Positions 1-9,016 of a stretch of 64,000 bases of DNA are shown piece by piece. The stretch comes from Pseudomonas anguilliseptica (lineage in GTDB: Bacteria > Pseudomonadota > Gammaproteobacteria > Pseudomonadales > Pseudomonadaceae). The stretch covers positions 1,798,001 to 1,862,000 of the forward strand of contig NZ_FNSC01000001.1 of NCBI RefSeq assembly GCF_900105355.1, written 5' to 3'. The position numbers were made by a program, and so were the translations under genes. Within the stretch, counting starts at the first letter, position 1. Each line of letters starts with the position of its first letter. The notes under the pieces were generated by a model that was not told the origin of the DNA, did no database searches, and saw nothing but the letters and a program-made list of their open reading frames with translations.

Positions 1-204
1 ACGGCGGCAGTCAGCCTGTGGCATGGCGACGCAGATAACTGGGCACCCATTGCCATGTCGAGTTACCTGCAGGAGCATCTGCGCAATGCCAACACGGTGA
101 TCCGTTGTGCCGAACAAGCGCACTACTCCTGCCTGCTGGAGAATGCTCAAGCCGTGATGGCGACGGTGCAGCTGAATAGCTCAGCCACCCGCGTGCCAGG
201 CTGA
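1..204 (+). CDS. Alpha/beta hydrolase, C-terminal fragment (gene starts before the window)
   Basis: Frame 1 is open from base 1 to a TGA at 202-204 and gives 67 residues. It contains LWHGDADNWAPI, the usual setting of the catalytic-acid Asp in alpha/beta hydrolases, followed about 30 residues later by AEQAHYSCLLE, which fits the catalytic His near the C-terminus. The nucleophile elbow lies outside the window, so substrate and exact family cannot be called. It is followed 46 bp downstream by a membrane-protein gene on the same strand. Confidence 0.7.
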   Translation, partial: TAAVSLWHGDADNWAPIAMSSYLQEHLRNANTVIRCAEQAHYSCLLENAQAVMATVQLNSSATRVPG

Positions 205-250
205 TAACTCCCCCGGCTCCCTAGACTGACAACAACCCAAGGATGGCACC

Positions 251-595
251 ATGAAAAAGCTCGCACTGCCGCTGATCACCCTGCTGGCCTTCAGCGCCTA
301 CACCCTGTACGTGATGCTGCACGCAGAACAATCGCTGCTGCAATTTGGCATGCAGTTGATGTCCAGACCCGATACCGCCCAGGTGGTGATCGATCTGTAT
401 ATCCTCGCGGCGCTGGCGTGTGTGTGGATGTATCGCGATGGTCGTGCGCGAGGCAAGTCGTTGCTCTACCTGCTGCCATTCTTTGCCCTGACCGTGATTT
501 TCGTATCAGTGGGGCCTTTGCTGTACCTGGTGCTTCGCGCCTTGCCAAATCCCGCTTCGCCGTACAGCGACGCTGCGTCCGGAGCACGCCAATGA
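251..595 (+). CDS. Small membrane protein, DUF2834-like
   Basis: This 114-residue protein has three hydrophobic stretches, roughly residues 4-22, 46-60 and 72-96, with the YRDGRARGKS loop between the second and third. It should therefore be an inner-membrane protein. Size and layout resemble the DUF2834 family of Pseudomonas, but this is recalled and not searched. An AAGGA-type ribosome binding site lies just before the ATG. The stop overlaps the start of the downstream DinB gene by four bases (ATGA), which suggests translational coupling. No function is known. Confidence 0.7.
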   Translation: MKKLALPLITLLAFSAYTLYVMLHAEQSLLQFGMQLMSRPDTAQVVIDLYILAALACVWMYRDGRARGKSLLYLLPFFALTVIFVSVGPLLYLVLRALPNPASPYSDAASGARQ

Positions 596-1101
596 GCAAC
601 CACGCCCTGCTCAGCTCCTTGCTGCATTACAAGGCCTGGGCCAATCAGGAACTCTTTGCTGAGCTGCAGCGACTTGACCCGCGCACCCAACAAAGCGAGC
701 TGCACGCCGCCCTGCGCATCCTCAATCACATCCACGTGGTCGAGCGGATATTTGTCGCTAACCTGCAAGGCATCAACCACAGCTACAGCGCCACCAACAC
801 AGCGGAAACACCCACGCTGGCAGCACTGCAGCAGGCGGTGCAGGAGACGGATCGCTGGTATCTGGACTATGCCGCAAGACTAAGCGCCGAACAGTTGGCC
901 GAGCGCCTGAGCTTCACGTTTGTCGATGGTGATACCGGCTGCATGAGCCGCGAGGAAATGCTCGCGCATGTCGTCACCCACGGCGCTTACCAGCGTGGCG
1001 CCGTCGGCCGGATCATGGCGCAACTGCAACTGGCACCACCACGGGACATCTACACGCGCTTTCTGCATCAGGATCAGCCGCAGCGCCGCGAAGCGAGCTA
1101 A
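592..1101 (+). CDS. DinB family protein (putative metal-dependent four-helix protein)
   Basis: The ATG at 592 overlaps the upstream stop and gives 169 residues (MSNHALLSS...). A longer reading from further upstream would be out of phase with the coupled gene and has no support. DinB/YfiT proteins are four-helix bundles with three metal-binding histidines. The His in NHIHVVERIF and the two in AHVVTHGAYQRG fit these positions. Family members include thiol-dependent transferases and DNA-damage-inducible proteins, so the reaction is not predictable. The gene converges on the GNAT gene, with stop codons overlapping by four bases. Confidence 0.88.
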   Translation: MSNHALLSSLLHYKAWANQELFAELQRLDPRTQQSELHAALRILNHIHVVERIFVANLQGINHSYSATNTAETPTLAALQQAVQETDRWYLDYAARLSAEQLAERLSFTFVDGDTGCMSREEMLAHVVTHGAYQRGAVGRIMAQLQLAPPRDIYTRFLHQDQPQRREAS

Positions 1102-1544
1102 GCCGGAGGCTTGGCAATAAAGGCCTGCTTGTCATGCCGATCAAATCCGGCGCGCTCATAGAAACGCAGGGTGGCGGGGTCCTTGCTGCTGGTCATCAGC
1201 ATGACCTTGTAGCAGCCCTGGCCCCAGGCAAACGCTTTGGCGTGCGCCAGCAACGCCTGACCATAGCCACACCCGCGATGCTCGCTATGGGTGACTACAT
1301 TTTCGATCACGGCAAAGGGCCGGCAGCCGCGGGTCAGGTTGGCCACCAGGTTGATACTGCAGCTGGCCACCAGCCGCGCATCGCGGTACAGGCCAAAACA
1401 CTGCTGGCCGGGGTTGGCGATGATCGCCTGCCACACCACCTCAACCTGATCGCGTGCGGGCAGCGGTTGATCCTCAGGATGTAAATGCTCATACAGGGCG
1501 AGCAGCGCATCCAGCTCACCGGGCCCAACACTGCGGATCTCCAT
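1098..1544 (-). CDS. GNAT family N-acetyltransferase
   Basis: The 148-residue protein starts at ATG 1544; a TTG one codon upstream is less likely. It shows the GNAT core, with the acetyl-CoA pyrophosphate-binding loop HRGCGYGQALLAHA (R/Q-x-x-G-x-G/A pattern) and the later strand-helix unit ATLRFYERAGF that is typical of the family. The acceptor substrate is unknown. The gene converges with the DinB gene and lies just downstream of the CBS-domain gene on the same strand, with a 25-bp gap. Confidence 0.9.
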   Translation of the reverse strand: MEIRSVGPGELDALLALYEHLHPEDQPLPARDQVEVVWQAIIANPGQQCFGLYRDARLVASCSINLVANLTRGCRPFAVIENVVTHSEHRGCGYGQALLAHAKAFAWGQGCYKVMLMTSSKDPATLRFYERAGFDRHDKQAFIAKPPA

Positions 1545-1569
1545 CAACCTATCCCTGTTACGCGCAGCT

Positions 1570-2007
1570 TTATTCGCCGCGAATGTACTGTTCCAGCTGC
1601 TGGATCAGGCTGGCCTGTTCGGCGATGGTGTGTTTGACCAGGTCACCAATCGACAACAAGCCGATCAACTCGCCTTCGGCCAATACGGGTAGATGGCGCA
1701 GATGACGATCGGTCATCAGTTGCATGCAGTGCTGCGAGGTGTCGCGCGGCCCGACAGTCAGGACATCTGCTGTCATAATTTCGCTGATCATCGCACTGAA
1801 TGCGGAGCGCTCCAGCAGCGCCACTTTGCGTGCGTAGTCACGTTCGCTGACGATGCCAGCCAGGCGACCTTTTTCATCCAGCACCACCAGTGCACCAATG
1901 CCTTTCTCGGCCATCAGTTTGATCGCATCAAGCACCGAGGTACTGGGCGTAACGCTGTACACGGCGGCCTGGGGCTTGGCGCGAAGAATCTCGGCAACTG
2001 TTTTCAT
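1570..2007 (-). CDS. Tandem CBS-domain protein
   Basis: This is a 145-residue cytosolic protein made almost entirely of two CBS motifs, about residues 10-65 (MAEKGIGALVVLDEKGRLAGIVSERDYAR) and 75-130 (MTDRHLRHLPVLAEGELIGLLSIGDLVK). Paired CBS domains bind adenosyl ligands such as AMP, ATP or NADH and act as energy sensors. The stand-alone form is common in Pseudomonas. The start was placed at the ATG at 2007, which has a GGAG site about 8 bases upstream; the upstream extension is not family-like. It sits 145 bp downstream of creC on the same strand. Confidence 0.9.
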   Translation of the reverse strand: MKTVAEILRAKPQAAVYSVTPSTSVLDAIKLMAEKGIGALVVLDEKGRLAGIVSERDYARKVALLERSAFSAMISEIMTADVLTVGPRDTSQHCMQLMTDRHLRHLPVLAEGELIGLLSIGDLVKHTIAEQASLIQQLEQYIRGE

Positions 2008-2152
2008 GCAGCGGCTCCTGCTCTGTTTCTTATTGGCATTGAGGATAGTGCGCAGGCCGACCATTGCTGGCCAACCCGATGACCCGATCAGAGCATCTGT
2101 GCGGGCTCAGCGCAACCATTGCAGGCCAGCAAGGTCGGTGCCAAGCAACGCA

Positions 2153-3586
2153 TCAATTGCCCGGAAATAGCGGCAGACGCAGTTGCACCTCGACTCCGCC
2201 TGCGACATTGCCGATATGCAGTTCGCCGCCGTGCAGCTGCATTACTTCCTCAACAAAATTCAGCCCCAAACCGGTGCTCTTGCGCCCGCTGCCGGGGCGC
2301 GCCAGGGAGTAGAACCGCTCGCTCAGGCGCGCCAGGGCGTAATCAGGAATCGCCTCGCCCTGGTTAAACAGGCGCAGCTCAATCTGCCCGGAGCGGGCCT
2401 CAGCGCTAAAGCGGATCAGCCCGCCTGGCGGGGTGAAGTCCAACGCGTTATCCAGCAGATTGGCCAGCGCCTGGCGCAGCAGAAAGGCCTCACCACGCGC
2501 GTTTAATTCAGCACCGATATGGTTTTCAATCTGCAGGCCGGCAGCTTCGATACGCGCCATCTGCGCCTGCAGCAGGGAGTCGACCAGCGCTTGCAGCGGC
2601 ACTGCCACCTGCTCTTCCAGGCCCTGGCGCTGTTCGACCTGAGCCAGGTGCAGCAGGCGCTCGATCAACTGCTGCATGCGTGCACTTTCCTGCTCGATGT
2701 TGGCGACAAAACGCTGCCGTTGCGGTGCCGGCATCTCGCCCTCGAGCAATTCCGCCGCGCCACGAATCGCCGCCAGCGGACTTTTCAACTCATGAGTCAG
2801 GGTGTGCACGTAGCGCTCGACATAGGCCTTGCCTTCCAGCTCGGTGCGCATGCGCTCGATGGCTTCGGCCAGTTGCGCCAGCTCACCACCGCGCACACTG
2901 GGCAGTTCGGCACGCTGCCCAGCGCTGACCGCCTGGGCGTAGCGGGTCAGCTTGCGCAAGGCGCCGCTGAGCCACCAGGACAACAGCGCACCGATCAACA
3001 GACCGAGCACGATCAAGCCGCCGCCGAGCCAGGCCAGACGCTGCTCGGAACGTTCGATATAAGGCTGCAGAGTGCGATTGGGCTTGGCCACCGAGACCAC
3101 GCCGATAATCTGTGCGCCATCCATGATCGGTGCGGCCACGTACATCACCGAGGAGTCGGGATCGTTCGGGTCTTCCTTGGTCGAGCGCGCGCCGTACTCG
3201 CCGCGCAGGGTGCGCAGCACGTCGTTCCAGCGCGAATAGTCCTCGCCCACCGCCGCGCCGGTTGAGTCGAGCAACACAATGCCCTTGGCGTCGGTGACAT
3301 AGATGCGGTGGTTGACCTGAGTCTTCTCCACGCCCCAGATCTGCGCCTGCGGTTGACGCTGACCGTAGGCTTGCAGCAACGCGGGCAGGCGGCTCTGCTG
3401 CAGGCGCCCGGCCTTGACCTCATCACGCAGGATTTCCGCCAGCAGGTTGGCGGTGTCGACCAGGGTTTCCTCGGTGCTCTGGCGCACGCCAGGGCGGATT
3501 TCGTCCATCACCGTGCTCAGCACAAACCAGCCGGCCAGCCCGACAAACAGGAAGTACACCAGAAAGATGCGAATCCCCAAGGGCAT
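2153..3586 (-). CDS. creC: Sensor histidine kinase CreC
   Basis: This 477-residue membrane kinase has a transmembrane segment near residues 6-27, a periplasmic sensor domain, a second membrane segment near 185-207, a HAMP-like linker, the H-box with phospho-accepting His265 (THELKSP), the N-box LANLLDNALDF and the G-box STGLGLNFVEE. Length and the N-terminal MPLGIRIFLVYF match CreC. CreBC responds to carbon source in enterobacteria and to beta-lactam or cell-wall stress in pseudomonads. Its start overlaps the creB stop by one base (TGATG). creD, usually adjacent, is absent downstream, where a CBS gene follows. Confidence 0.92.
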   Translation of the reverse strand: MPLGIRIFLVYFLFVGLAGWFVLSTVMDEIRPGVRQSTEETLVDTANLLAEILRDEVKAGRLQQSRLPALLQAYGQRQPQAQIWGVEKTQVNHRIYVTDAKGIVLLDSTGAAVGEDYSRWNDVLRTLRGEYGARSTKEDPNDPDSSVMYVAAPIMDGAQIIGVVSVAKPNRTLQPYIERSEQRLAWLGGGLIVLGLLIGALLSWWLSGALRKLTRYAQAVSAGQRAELPSVRGGELAQLAEAIERMRTELEGKAYVERYVHTLTHELKSPLAAIRGAAELLEGEMPAPQRQRFVANIEQESARMQQLIERLLHLAQVEQRQGLEEQVAVPLQALVDSLLQAQMARIEAAGLQIENHIGAELNARGEAFLLRQALANLLDNALDFTPPGGLIRFSAEARSGQIELRLFNQGEAIPDYALARLSERFYSLARPGSGRKSTGLGLNFVEEVMQLHGGELHIGNVAGGVEVQLRLPLFPGN

Positions 3587-4272
3587 CAGGCGTGCCTCGG
3601 CGAGTAGCTATAACCCAGGCCGCGGTGAGTCTGGATCGGCTCAGCCGCAGCAGCCACCTGACGCAGCTTGGCGCGCAGGCTTTTGATATGACTGTCGATG
3701 GTGCGCTCGTAGCCGACATCGGCGGCCACGCCCAATCCGTCAAGCAACTGCTCGCGGGAGAACACCCGCTCGGGTTGCGCCAGCAGGCTTTGTAGCAAAC
3801 GGAATTCGTGGCGGGTCAGACTCAGTAGCTGGCCGTGGTAGTGGATTTGTCCCCGCTCGATATCCAGCTGGAACGGGCCACTGTCGGAGTTGGTGGCCGG
3901 CGCTTCACGCGGAGCCATGCGTTTGAGGATGGCCTTGACCCGCGCGGCAACTTCCCGCGGGCTAAAGGGTTTGACCACGTAATCGTCGGCACCGATTTCC
4001 AGGCCCACTACGCGGTCGATTTCCTCGCTGCGCGCAGTGAGAAAAATCACCGGCACCTCGGAGAAGCGCCGCAGCCGCTTGCAGGCCTCAAAGCCGCTGA
4101 TATCCGGCAGGCCGACATCGAGAATCAGCAAGTCGGCCGGATTGCGCTGCTGTTCGGCCAGAGCCTGCTCCGCCAGGCTCAGCCAGGTGGTGGTAAAGCC
4201 TTCGCTCTGCAGGGCGAAAATCAGGGTATCGGCGATGGCGGCTTCGTCTTCGACAATCAGAATATGCGGCAT
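3586..4272 (-). CDS. creB: Response regulator CreB (OmpR/PhoB family)
   Basis: The 228-residue protein starts at MPHILIVEDE. The receiver domain occupies about residues 1-120, with the acidic pair E8/D9 and the phosphorylation site D52 in LILDVGLPDISG. A winged-helix DNA-binding domain follows, with the recognition region YERTIDSHIKSLRAKLR near the C-terminus. It is co-transcribed with the CreC kinase gene. A longer in-frame reading upstream passes through a repeat element and is rejected. Confidence 0.92.
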   Translation of the reverse strand: MPHILIVEDEAAIADTLIFALQSEGFTTTWLSLAEQALAEQQRNPADLLILDVGLPDISGFEACKRLRRFSEVPVIFLTARSEEIDRVVGLEIGADDYVVKPFSPREVAARVKAILKRMAPREAPATNSDSGPFQLDIERGQIHYHGQLLSLTRHEFRLLQSLLAQPERVFSREQLLDGLGVAADVGYERTIDSHIKSLRAKLRQVAAAAEPIQTHRGLGYSYSPRHA

Positions 4273-4356
4273 TGGCGTCCTGCTCGTGGCAACTCGGCGA
4301 GGAGCCTGCGGCAGGCCGCTGCCAGCGTCAAGCATGCCGCCGGTGCAGCCCGACTC

Positions 4357-4441
4357 GTAGGTTGGCGTTGAGCGCAGCGAAGCCCAACAGGTGGCGGCCA
4401 TATCGTTGGGCTTCGCCGCTGCGCGACTCAACCCAACCTAC
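4357..4441. repeat. Intergenic inverted repeat upstream of creB
   Basis: Left arm 4357-4388 begins GTAGGTTGGCGTTGAGCGCA and right arm 4405-4441 ends ACTCAACCCAACCTAC. The arms are imperfect reverse complements around a short loop. The GTAGG...CCTAC ends recur in other intergenic repeats of this window. It lies between creB and the chemoreceptor gene and could form a strong hairpin in either transcript. Confidence 0.75.
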
Positions 4442-4491
4442 ACTGCGGCCAGCGTAAAGGCTGAACGCAGAACCTCACCCATCCTACGACC

Positions 4492-6522
4492 TCAGTCGAG
4501 TTTGAAGCGCCCAGTATTGTGCTCCAACGCCTGACTGCCCTGACGCAGCTGTTCGGCGGCATTACTCACCGCCTGCGCACCTTCCAGCAAGGTGCTGGCC
4601 GCGTGATCAACCTGCTGAATATTGCCGCTGACTTCATCGGCAGTAGCCGCCTGCTGCTCGGCGGCAGTGGCAATCTGCGCCAGGCGGTCAGTCACCAGCT
4701 GCACCGACTCGACAATGGCACTCAGGTCCTCGCCCATGGCCAGCACGCTGCCGACATCGCCTTCTGCCTGACGCACGGCATCTTCCATCTGGGTCACCGA
4801 CTGGCCGACCACGCGGTGCAGGTTGGCCACGGTTTCGGCGATTTCCGCCGTGGAGTTCTGCGTGCGTTGCGACAGCGAACGCACCTCATCGGCGACCACG
4901 GCAAAGCCGCGGCCTTGATCACCAGCGCGCGCGGCTTCGATGGCCGCGTTGAGCGCCAGCAGGTTGGTCTGCTCGGCGATGCCCTTGATCACGTCCACCA
5001 CCCGGGTGATCTGCTCGGTCTGGCTGCGTAACTGTTGCAGCGTGGTAGCGCTGTCACCCAGGCGACTGCTGAGCTGGCGCATGCTCTCGCTGGTACGCGC
5101 GCTGCGCTGATTGCTCTGGTTGGCGATCTCACGGGTCTGGCTGGCTTCCACCGCGGCCTGCTCGCAGCTCTGTGCCACGCTTTGCGCTGTGGCGGCCATT
5201 TCGGTGGCGGCAGCGGCAATCTGGCTCATCTGCGCCTGTTGCTGTTCCACCGATTCCAGGGCATTGCGCGCCTCGCCGTTAAGCATCTGCACAGTGCCGC
5301 CCAGTTGCTGGCTCTGCTGGTTGACGCCCTGCATGGAGTCGCGCAGCTGGCCAACCGCGGTATTCAGCACCATCGCGATACTCGCCAGGTCATCCGCGCC
5401 ATGCACCTGCATGCGCACGCGCAGGTCACCATCGCGCAGACCTTCGGCGGCCTCAATGATGCCAGCGGTGCTACGACGTATCGACGCGTTGAGGCAGAAC
5501 AATACATACAGCGCCAGCAGGGTCAGCAGGCTGAACACGCCGACCACTTCGATCATCGCGGTCAGAGCCTTGCGCCGGTAATCACCAAGACTGGCAGCAA
5601 ACTGCTGGTACAACGCGGCCTGCAGACTGCGCAATTGGCCCTGCAGGGCATCGGTGCGCTGCACAAACTGCTCCGGGGTCAGGGCCATGGGGCTAGCCTC
5701 GAACATGTCGCGGTCAATACCCGCGAGAAAGGCTTCGTAACCCTGCAGAGCCTCATCATAGGGCCCCTGCAGCTGGCGCATGGCACGCGGCGCCTCCAGC
5801 TTGAGCGTGGCCTGGGCCTTGAGCAGTTGGCTGCGCGACTCATCCAGGCTGCGGCGCAAATCACGGATCAGCACCCGGCTCTGCAAGGTGAAATGCTGCG
5901 ACACCACCGCGCCATAGCCCTGACTGGTAAAGCTGCCCAATTGTTCGAGCAGACGCGGCAAGGTGTAGGTCAGCTGCTCCATCATCAGGTAGGTGTCGAG
6001 CTGCGGATCGAGGATCAACCCGCTGTCGGTTGCTACCTGCTCGCGCAGGGCCAGCAGGCTCAGCAGGTTCTTTTGGTAACGTTCGAGGGCATCGGGCAAG
6101 GCCAGCTTACCCAGTACATCGACACTCAGCTCGGCCTGACCGGCGCTGAGACTCTGCAAATGCTGGCGCGCCTGATCACTCAACAGCTCGGACTCAAGCG
6201 GCTGCTCCAGAGCTTGCAGGGCAGGACCAAGACCATTGGCCTGCTCACGCAGCAGTGCTTCGGCAGCTTTCTCGGTGCCCTTCCAGCGTGACAGCAACGT
6301 GCGTTGCTCTATCAGCTCCTGCTGCACGTCAGCCATGCCCTGCAGGGCATTGATACCTTCCAGTTCGTTATCGATGGCGTTGAGTCGATCCTGATAGTTG
6401 CTACTGATAACCCACAGAGAGAAGCCCAGCGGCAAAGCGAACAGGACAAACACCAACTGAAACTTGCGCGCGAAACTGAAACGTTCCAGCAACCGCACAC
6501 CCGGTTTGAGTACTCCAGTCAT
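4492..6522 (-). CDS. Methyl-accepting chemotaxis protein
   Basis: This transmembrane chemoreceptor has 676 residues from the ATG at 6522, which has a GAGG site 7-10 bases upstream; a GTG two codons earlier is less likely. A first membrane segment lies near residues 22-40. A long helical periplasmic domain (about 40-325) has no obvious Cache or PAS signature. A second membrane segment lies near 325-345, followed by a HAMP domain and the conserved cytoplasmic signalling hairpin [29 protein letters not shown]. There is no C-terminal NWETF-like pentapeptide, so it probably relies on other receptors for methylation. The ligand is unknown. Confidence 0.92.
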   Translation of the reverse strand: MTGVLKPGVRLLERFSFARKFQLVFVLFALPLGFSLWVISSNYQDRLNAIDNELEGINALQGMADVQQELIEQRTLLSRWKGTEKAAEALLREQANGLGPALQALEQPLESELLSDQARQHLQSLSAGQAELSVDVLGKLALPDALERYQKNLLSLLALREQVATDSGLILDPQLDTYLMMEQLTYTLPRLLEQLGSFTSQGYGAVVSQHFTLQSRVLIRDLRRSLDESRSQLLKAQATLKLEAPRAMRQLQGPYDEALQGYEAFLAGIDRDMFEASPMALTPEQFVQRTDALQGQLRSLQAALYQQFAASLGDYRRKALTAMIEVVGVFSLLTLLALYVLFCLNASIRRSTAGIIEAAEGLRDGDLRVRMQVHGADDLASIAMVLNTAVGQLRDSMQGVNQQSQQLGGTVQMLNGEARNALESVEQQQAQMSQIAAAATEMAATAQSVAQSCEQAAVEASQTREIANQSNQRSARTSESMRQLSSRLGDSATTLQQLRSQTEQITRVVDVIKGIAEQTNLLALNAAIEAARAGDQGRGFAVVADEVRSLSQRTQNSTAEIAETVANLHRVVGQSVTQMEDAVRQAEGDVGSVLAMGEDLSAIVESVQLVTDRLAQIATAAEQQAATADEVSGNIQQVDHAASTLLEGAQAVSNAAEQLRQGSQALEHNTGRFKLD

Positions 6523-6694
6523 ACACACCTCAACCTGTTGAGCACGCCAACTTCAGGGGCGCGCCAAAGCAAAACTTCAAGCAAGAAGCACGCCCAAGCA
6601 GCGCGCCTGCAGGCGGTAATGTTTAATGAGCATAGATGAGTGGCCGGACCACGGCCCGTTACCCGATCGCGAGCAGCGCTAGCGGTCGAAAAAC

Positions 6695-7921
6695 CTAGCG
6701 GGAAATACCGTTCCAGAGTTCCTCGACATTGCGGAAGCCCCATTCTTCGGCAGACTTACGACCGACAATCCTGTCGCGCCCAACCAGCTTGCTCAGGTCG
6801 AGAATTTCCTGCGGGATCGGGGTTTTCGATTTGGCCGAGAAGAACACCTTGACCCTCGGCGCGAGCAGAGACTTCGCCTGTTGTTCCATGACCACGCCGA
6901 TGCGCCCGCTCTCCAGACGCACCAGCGAACCCACCGGGTAGATACCCACGGTTTTGACAAAGGCCTGGAACACCACAGGATCAAAATGGCCCTTCCACTC
7001 GGCCATCTTGCGGATCGACTCGGCTGGATCCCAACCCTGCTTGTACGGTCGGCTGGAGGTGATCGCGTCATACACGTCGCACACCGCGCCCATGCGCGCG
7101 TACAGGCTGATCTGCTCACCGACCAGACGGTGCGGATAGCCACTGCCATCAACCTTTTCGTGGTGATGCAGGCACACGTCCAGCACCAGCGCGCTGACTT
7201 GCTTGCTATCAATCAACATGCGCGAACCGGCTTCAGGATGGTCGCGCACGGTGGCGAATTCGTTGTCAGTGAGCTTGCCGGGCTTGTTCAGCACCTCATT
7301 GGGAATCGCCATCTTGCCGATGTCATGCAGCAGCCCGGCCAGCCCAGCTTCGCGCACCTGACTTTCGTTGAGGCCCAGGTTACGCGCCAAAGCAATCATC
7401 AGCGCGCAGACCGCCACCGAATGCATATAGGTGTATTCATCGGCGTTTTTCAGCCGCGCCAGGCTGATCAGCGCATTGGGGTGACGCATGATCGAGTCGG
7501 AAATTTCCTCAACCAGCTCTCCGGCCTGCTCAAACTGCAAGGCTTGGCCCATGCGCGCATCGCCAAACATGCTGACCACCGCAGCCTTGGAGCGGTCGCA
7601 GAGCTTGGCCGCACGCTGCACCTCATCCTCCATCGACACCGCCAGGTTGACTGGCGGGCTCTGCACCGCAGCCAAGAGAGCGACCTCGGCTTCGGCTGCG
7701 ACCTCCTCGGGACTGACACTGACGGTGCCGTCCTCGACATCCAAACCTTTGCTGACATCGATCCACAGCTCACCAATGCTGCTGGCCTTGATCCGCTGCA
7801 GGTCTTTTTCAGACTTGAGCAGAAACTTGGACTTCCAGAAGGGGTGGTCCATCCATGCGCCACAAAACTCGTGAACATACATACCGACGCGTACATCGGT
7901 CACAGCAATGCACTTCAACAT
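6695..7921 (-). CDS. HD-GYP domain protein (putative cyclic-di-GMP phosphodiesterase)
   Basis: The 408-residue protein starts at MLKCIAVTD. An N-terminal DUF3391-type domain (about 1-125) precedes an HD-GYP domain with the metal-binding His-Asp pair at 199-200 (LLHDIGKMAIP), HHHEKVDG near 252-258 and the GYP triad at 261-263. HD-GYP enzymes hydrolyse cyclic-di-GMP to GMP and so affect motility and biofilm formation. Active-site residues appear complete. It stands alone between the chemoreceptor and acyltransferase genes. The 19-residue upstream extension is dropped because it is unlike the family N-terminus. Confidence 0.9.
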   Translation of the reverse strand: MLKCIAVTDVRVGMYVHEFCGAWMDHPFWKSKFLLKSEKDLQRIKASSIGELWIDVSKGLDVEDGTVSVSPEEVAAEAEVALLAAVQSPPVNLAVSMEDEVQRAAKLCDRSKAAVVSMFGDARMGQALQFEQAGELVEEISDSIMRHPNALISLARLKNADEYTYMHSVAVCALMIALARNLGLNESQVREAGLAGLLHDIGKMAIPNEVLNKPGKLTDNEFATVRDHPEAGSRMLIDSKQVSALVLDVCLHHHEKVDGSGYPHRLVGEQISLYARMGAVCDVYDAITSSRPYKQGWDPAESIRKMAEWKGHFDPVVFQAFVKTVGIYPVGSLVRLESGRIGVVMEQQAKSLLAPRVKVFFSAKSKTPIPQEILDLSKLVGRDRIVGRKSAEEWGFRNVEELWNGISR

Positions 7922-8101
7922 GGGTGCCCTCAGACGGGAAAGTAACCCGGCTCTTGTCGGACAAGAATAGATGAACAATAGCCAGCATTACGCTGACTTG
8001 ATACAACCAATGGCCAATGGACATCAGTTGCAGATCAGCGGCTTGGAAGCCTTGGCACGACTGCTTATCATTGCCGCTCAAGCGCACCCTAAGGAGTTGC
8101 C

Positions 8102-8995
8102 ATGCGCCGCCTGTTGACCGGTCTTAGCGTCATTATTCTGCTGCTCCTCAACACGCTGATCCTGATCGGCCCGCTATTGCTAATCGCCCTCGGCAAGTTC
8201 GTCCTGCCGGGCAAGGCACTGAAAACTGCCAGCTCGCGCGGGGTGATGTGGGTGGCGGAAACCTGGGCAGAGCTCAACAAGCTGATCTTCGCCAGCCTGC
8301 TCCCGGTGCACTGGGATATTCGCGGCAGTGCCGACCTGCGTCAGAGCACCTCCTACCTGGTGATCAGCAACCACCAGTCATGGGTCGATATTCCTGCGCT
8401 GGTACAGGCCTTCAACCGCAAGACGCCCTACTTCAAGTTCTTCCTCAAGCAGCAGCTGATCTGGGTACCCTTCCTCGGCCTGGCGTTCTGGGCGCTGGAT
8501 TACCCCTTTATGCGCCGTTATTCCAAGGCATTTCTGGCCAAACATCCCGAACTCAAGGGCCAGGACCTGGAGATCACCAAGCGCGCCTGCGAGAAGTTCA
8601 AGGACTTGCCGGTTACCGTGGTCAACTACCTCGAAGGCACCCGCTGCACCCCAGCCAAACAGGCCCAGCAAGGCTCGCCCTATCAGTATCTGCTCAAACC
8701 AAAGGCCGGTGGTGTGGCCTTTGTTCTGGCCGCACTCGGCGAGCAACTGGACACCGTGCTGGACGTGACCGTGATCTATCCAGGCACGCATGTACCCGGC
8801 TTCTGGGAGCTGATCAGTGGCCAGGTGGACAAGGTGATCGTCGATATCCAGACCCGCGAACTGGACCCGGCGCTGTGGCAGGGCGACTACGAAAACGACC
8901 CGGTATTCCGTCAGTTTGTGCAGAACTGGGTCACGCAGATGTGGCAAGACAAGGATGCGCGGATCGCGCGGATTCGCGCCGAACAGCCCAGCTGA
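8102..8995 (+). CDS. Lysophospholipid acyltransferase family protein (YihG-like)
   Basis: This 297-residue protein has an N-terminal hydrophobic anchor (about residues 6-34). The PlsC-type acyltransferase motifs are NHQSWVD (HX4D, catalytic) and, about 100 residues on, YLEGTR. It most resembles YihG, the inner-membrane PlsC paralogue that acylates lysophosphatidic acid. The ribosome binding site is AAGGAG, spaced 6 bases from the ATG. It is transcribed away from the HD-GYP gene and converges with the TorT-like gene. Acyl donor and physiological role are inferred from the family only. Confidence 0.87.
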   Translation: MRRLLTGLSVIILLLLNTLILIGPLLLIALGKFVLPGKALKTASSRGVMWVAETWAELNKLIFASLLPVHWDIRGSADLRQSTSYLVISNHQSWVDIPALVQAFNRKTPYFKFFLKQQLIWVPFLGLAFWALDYPFMRRYSKAFLAKHPELKGQDLEITKRACEKFKDLPVTVVNYLEGTRCTPAKQAQQGSPYQYLLKPKAGGVAFVLAALGEQLDTVLDVTVIYPGTHVPGFWELISGQVDKVIVDIQTRELDPALWQGDYENDPVFRQFVQNWVTQMWQDKDARIARIRAEQPS

Positions 8996-9016
8996 CCAGG
9001 CACCGCTGCTGATCAA

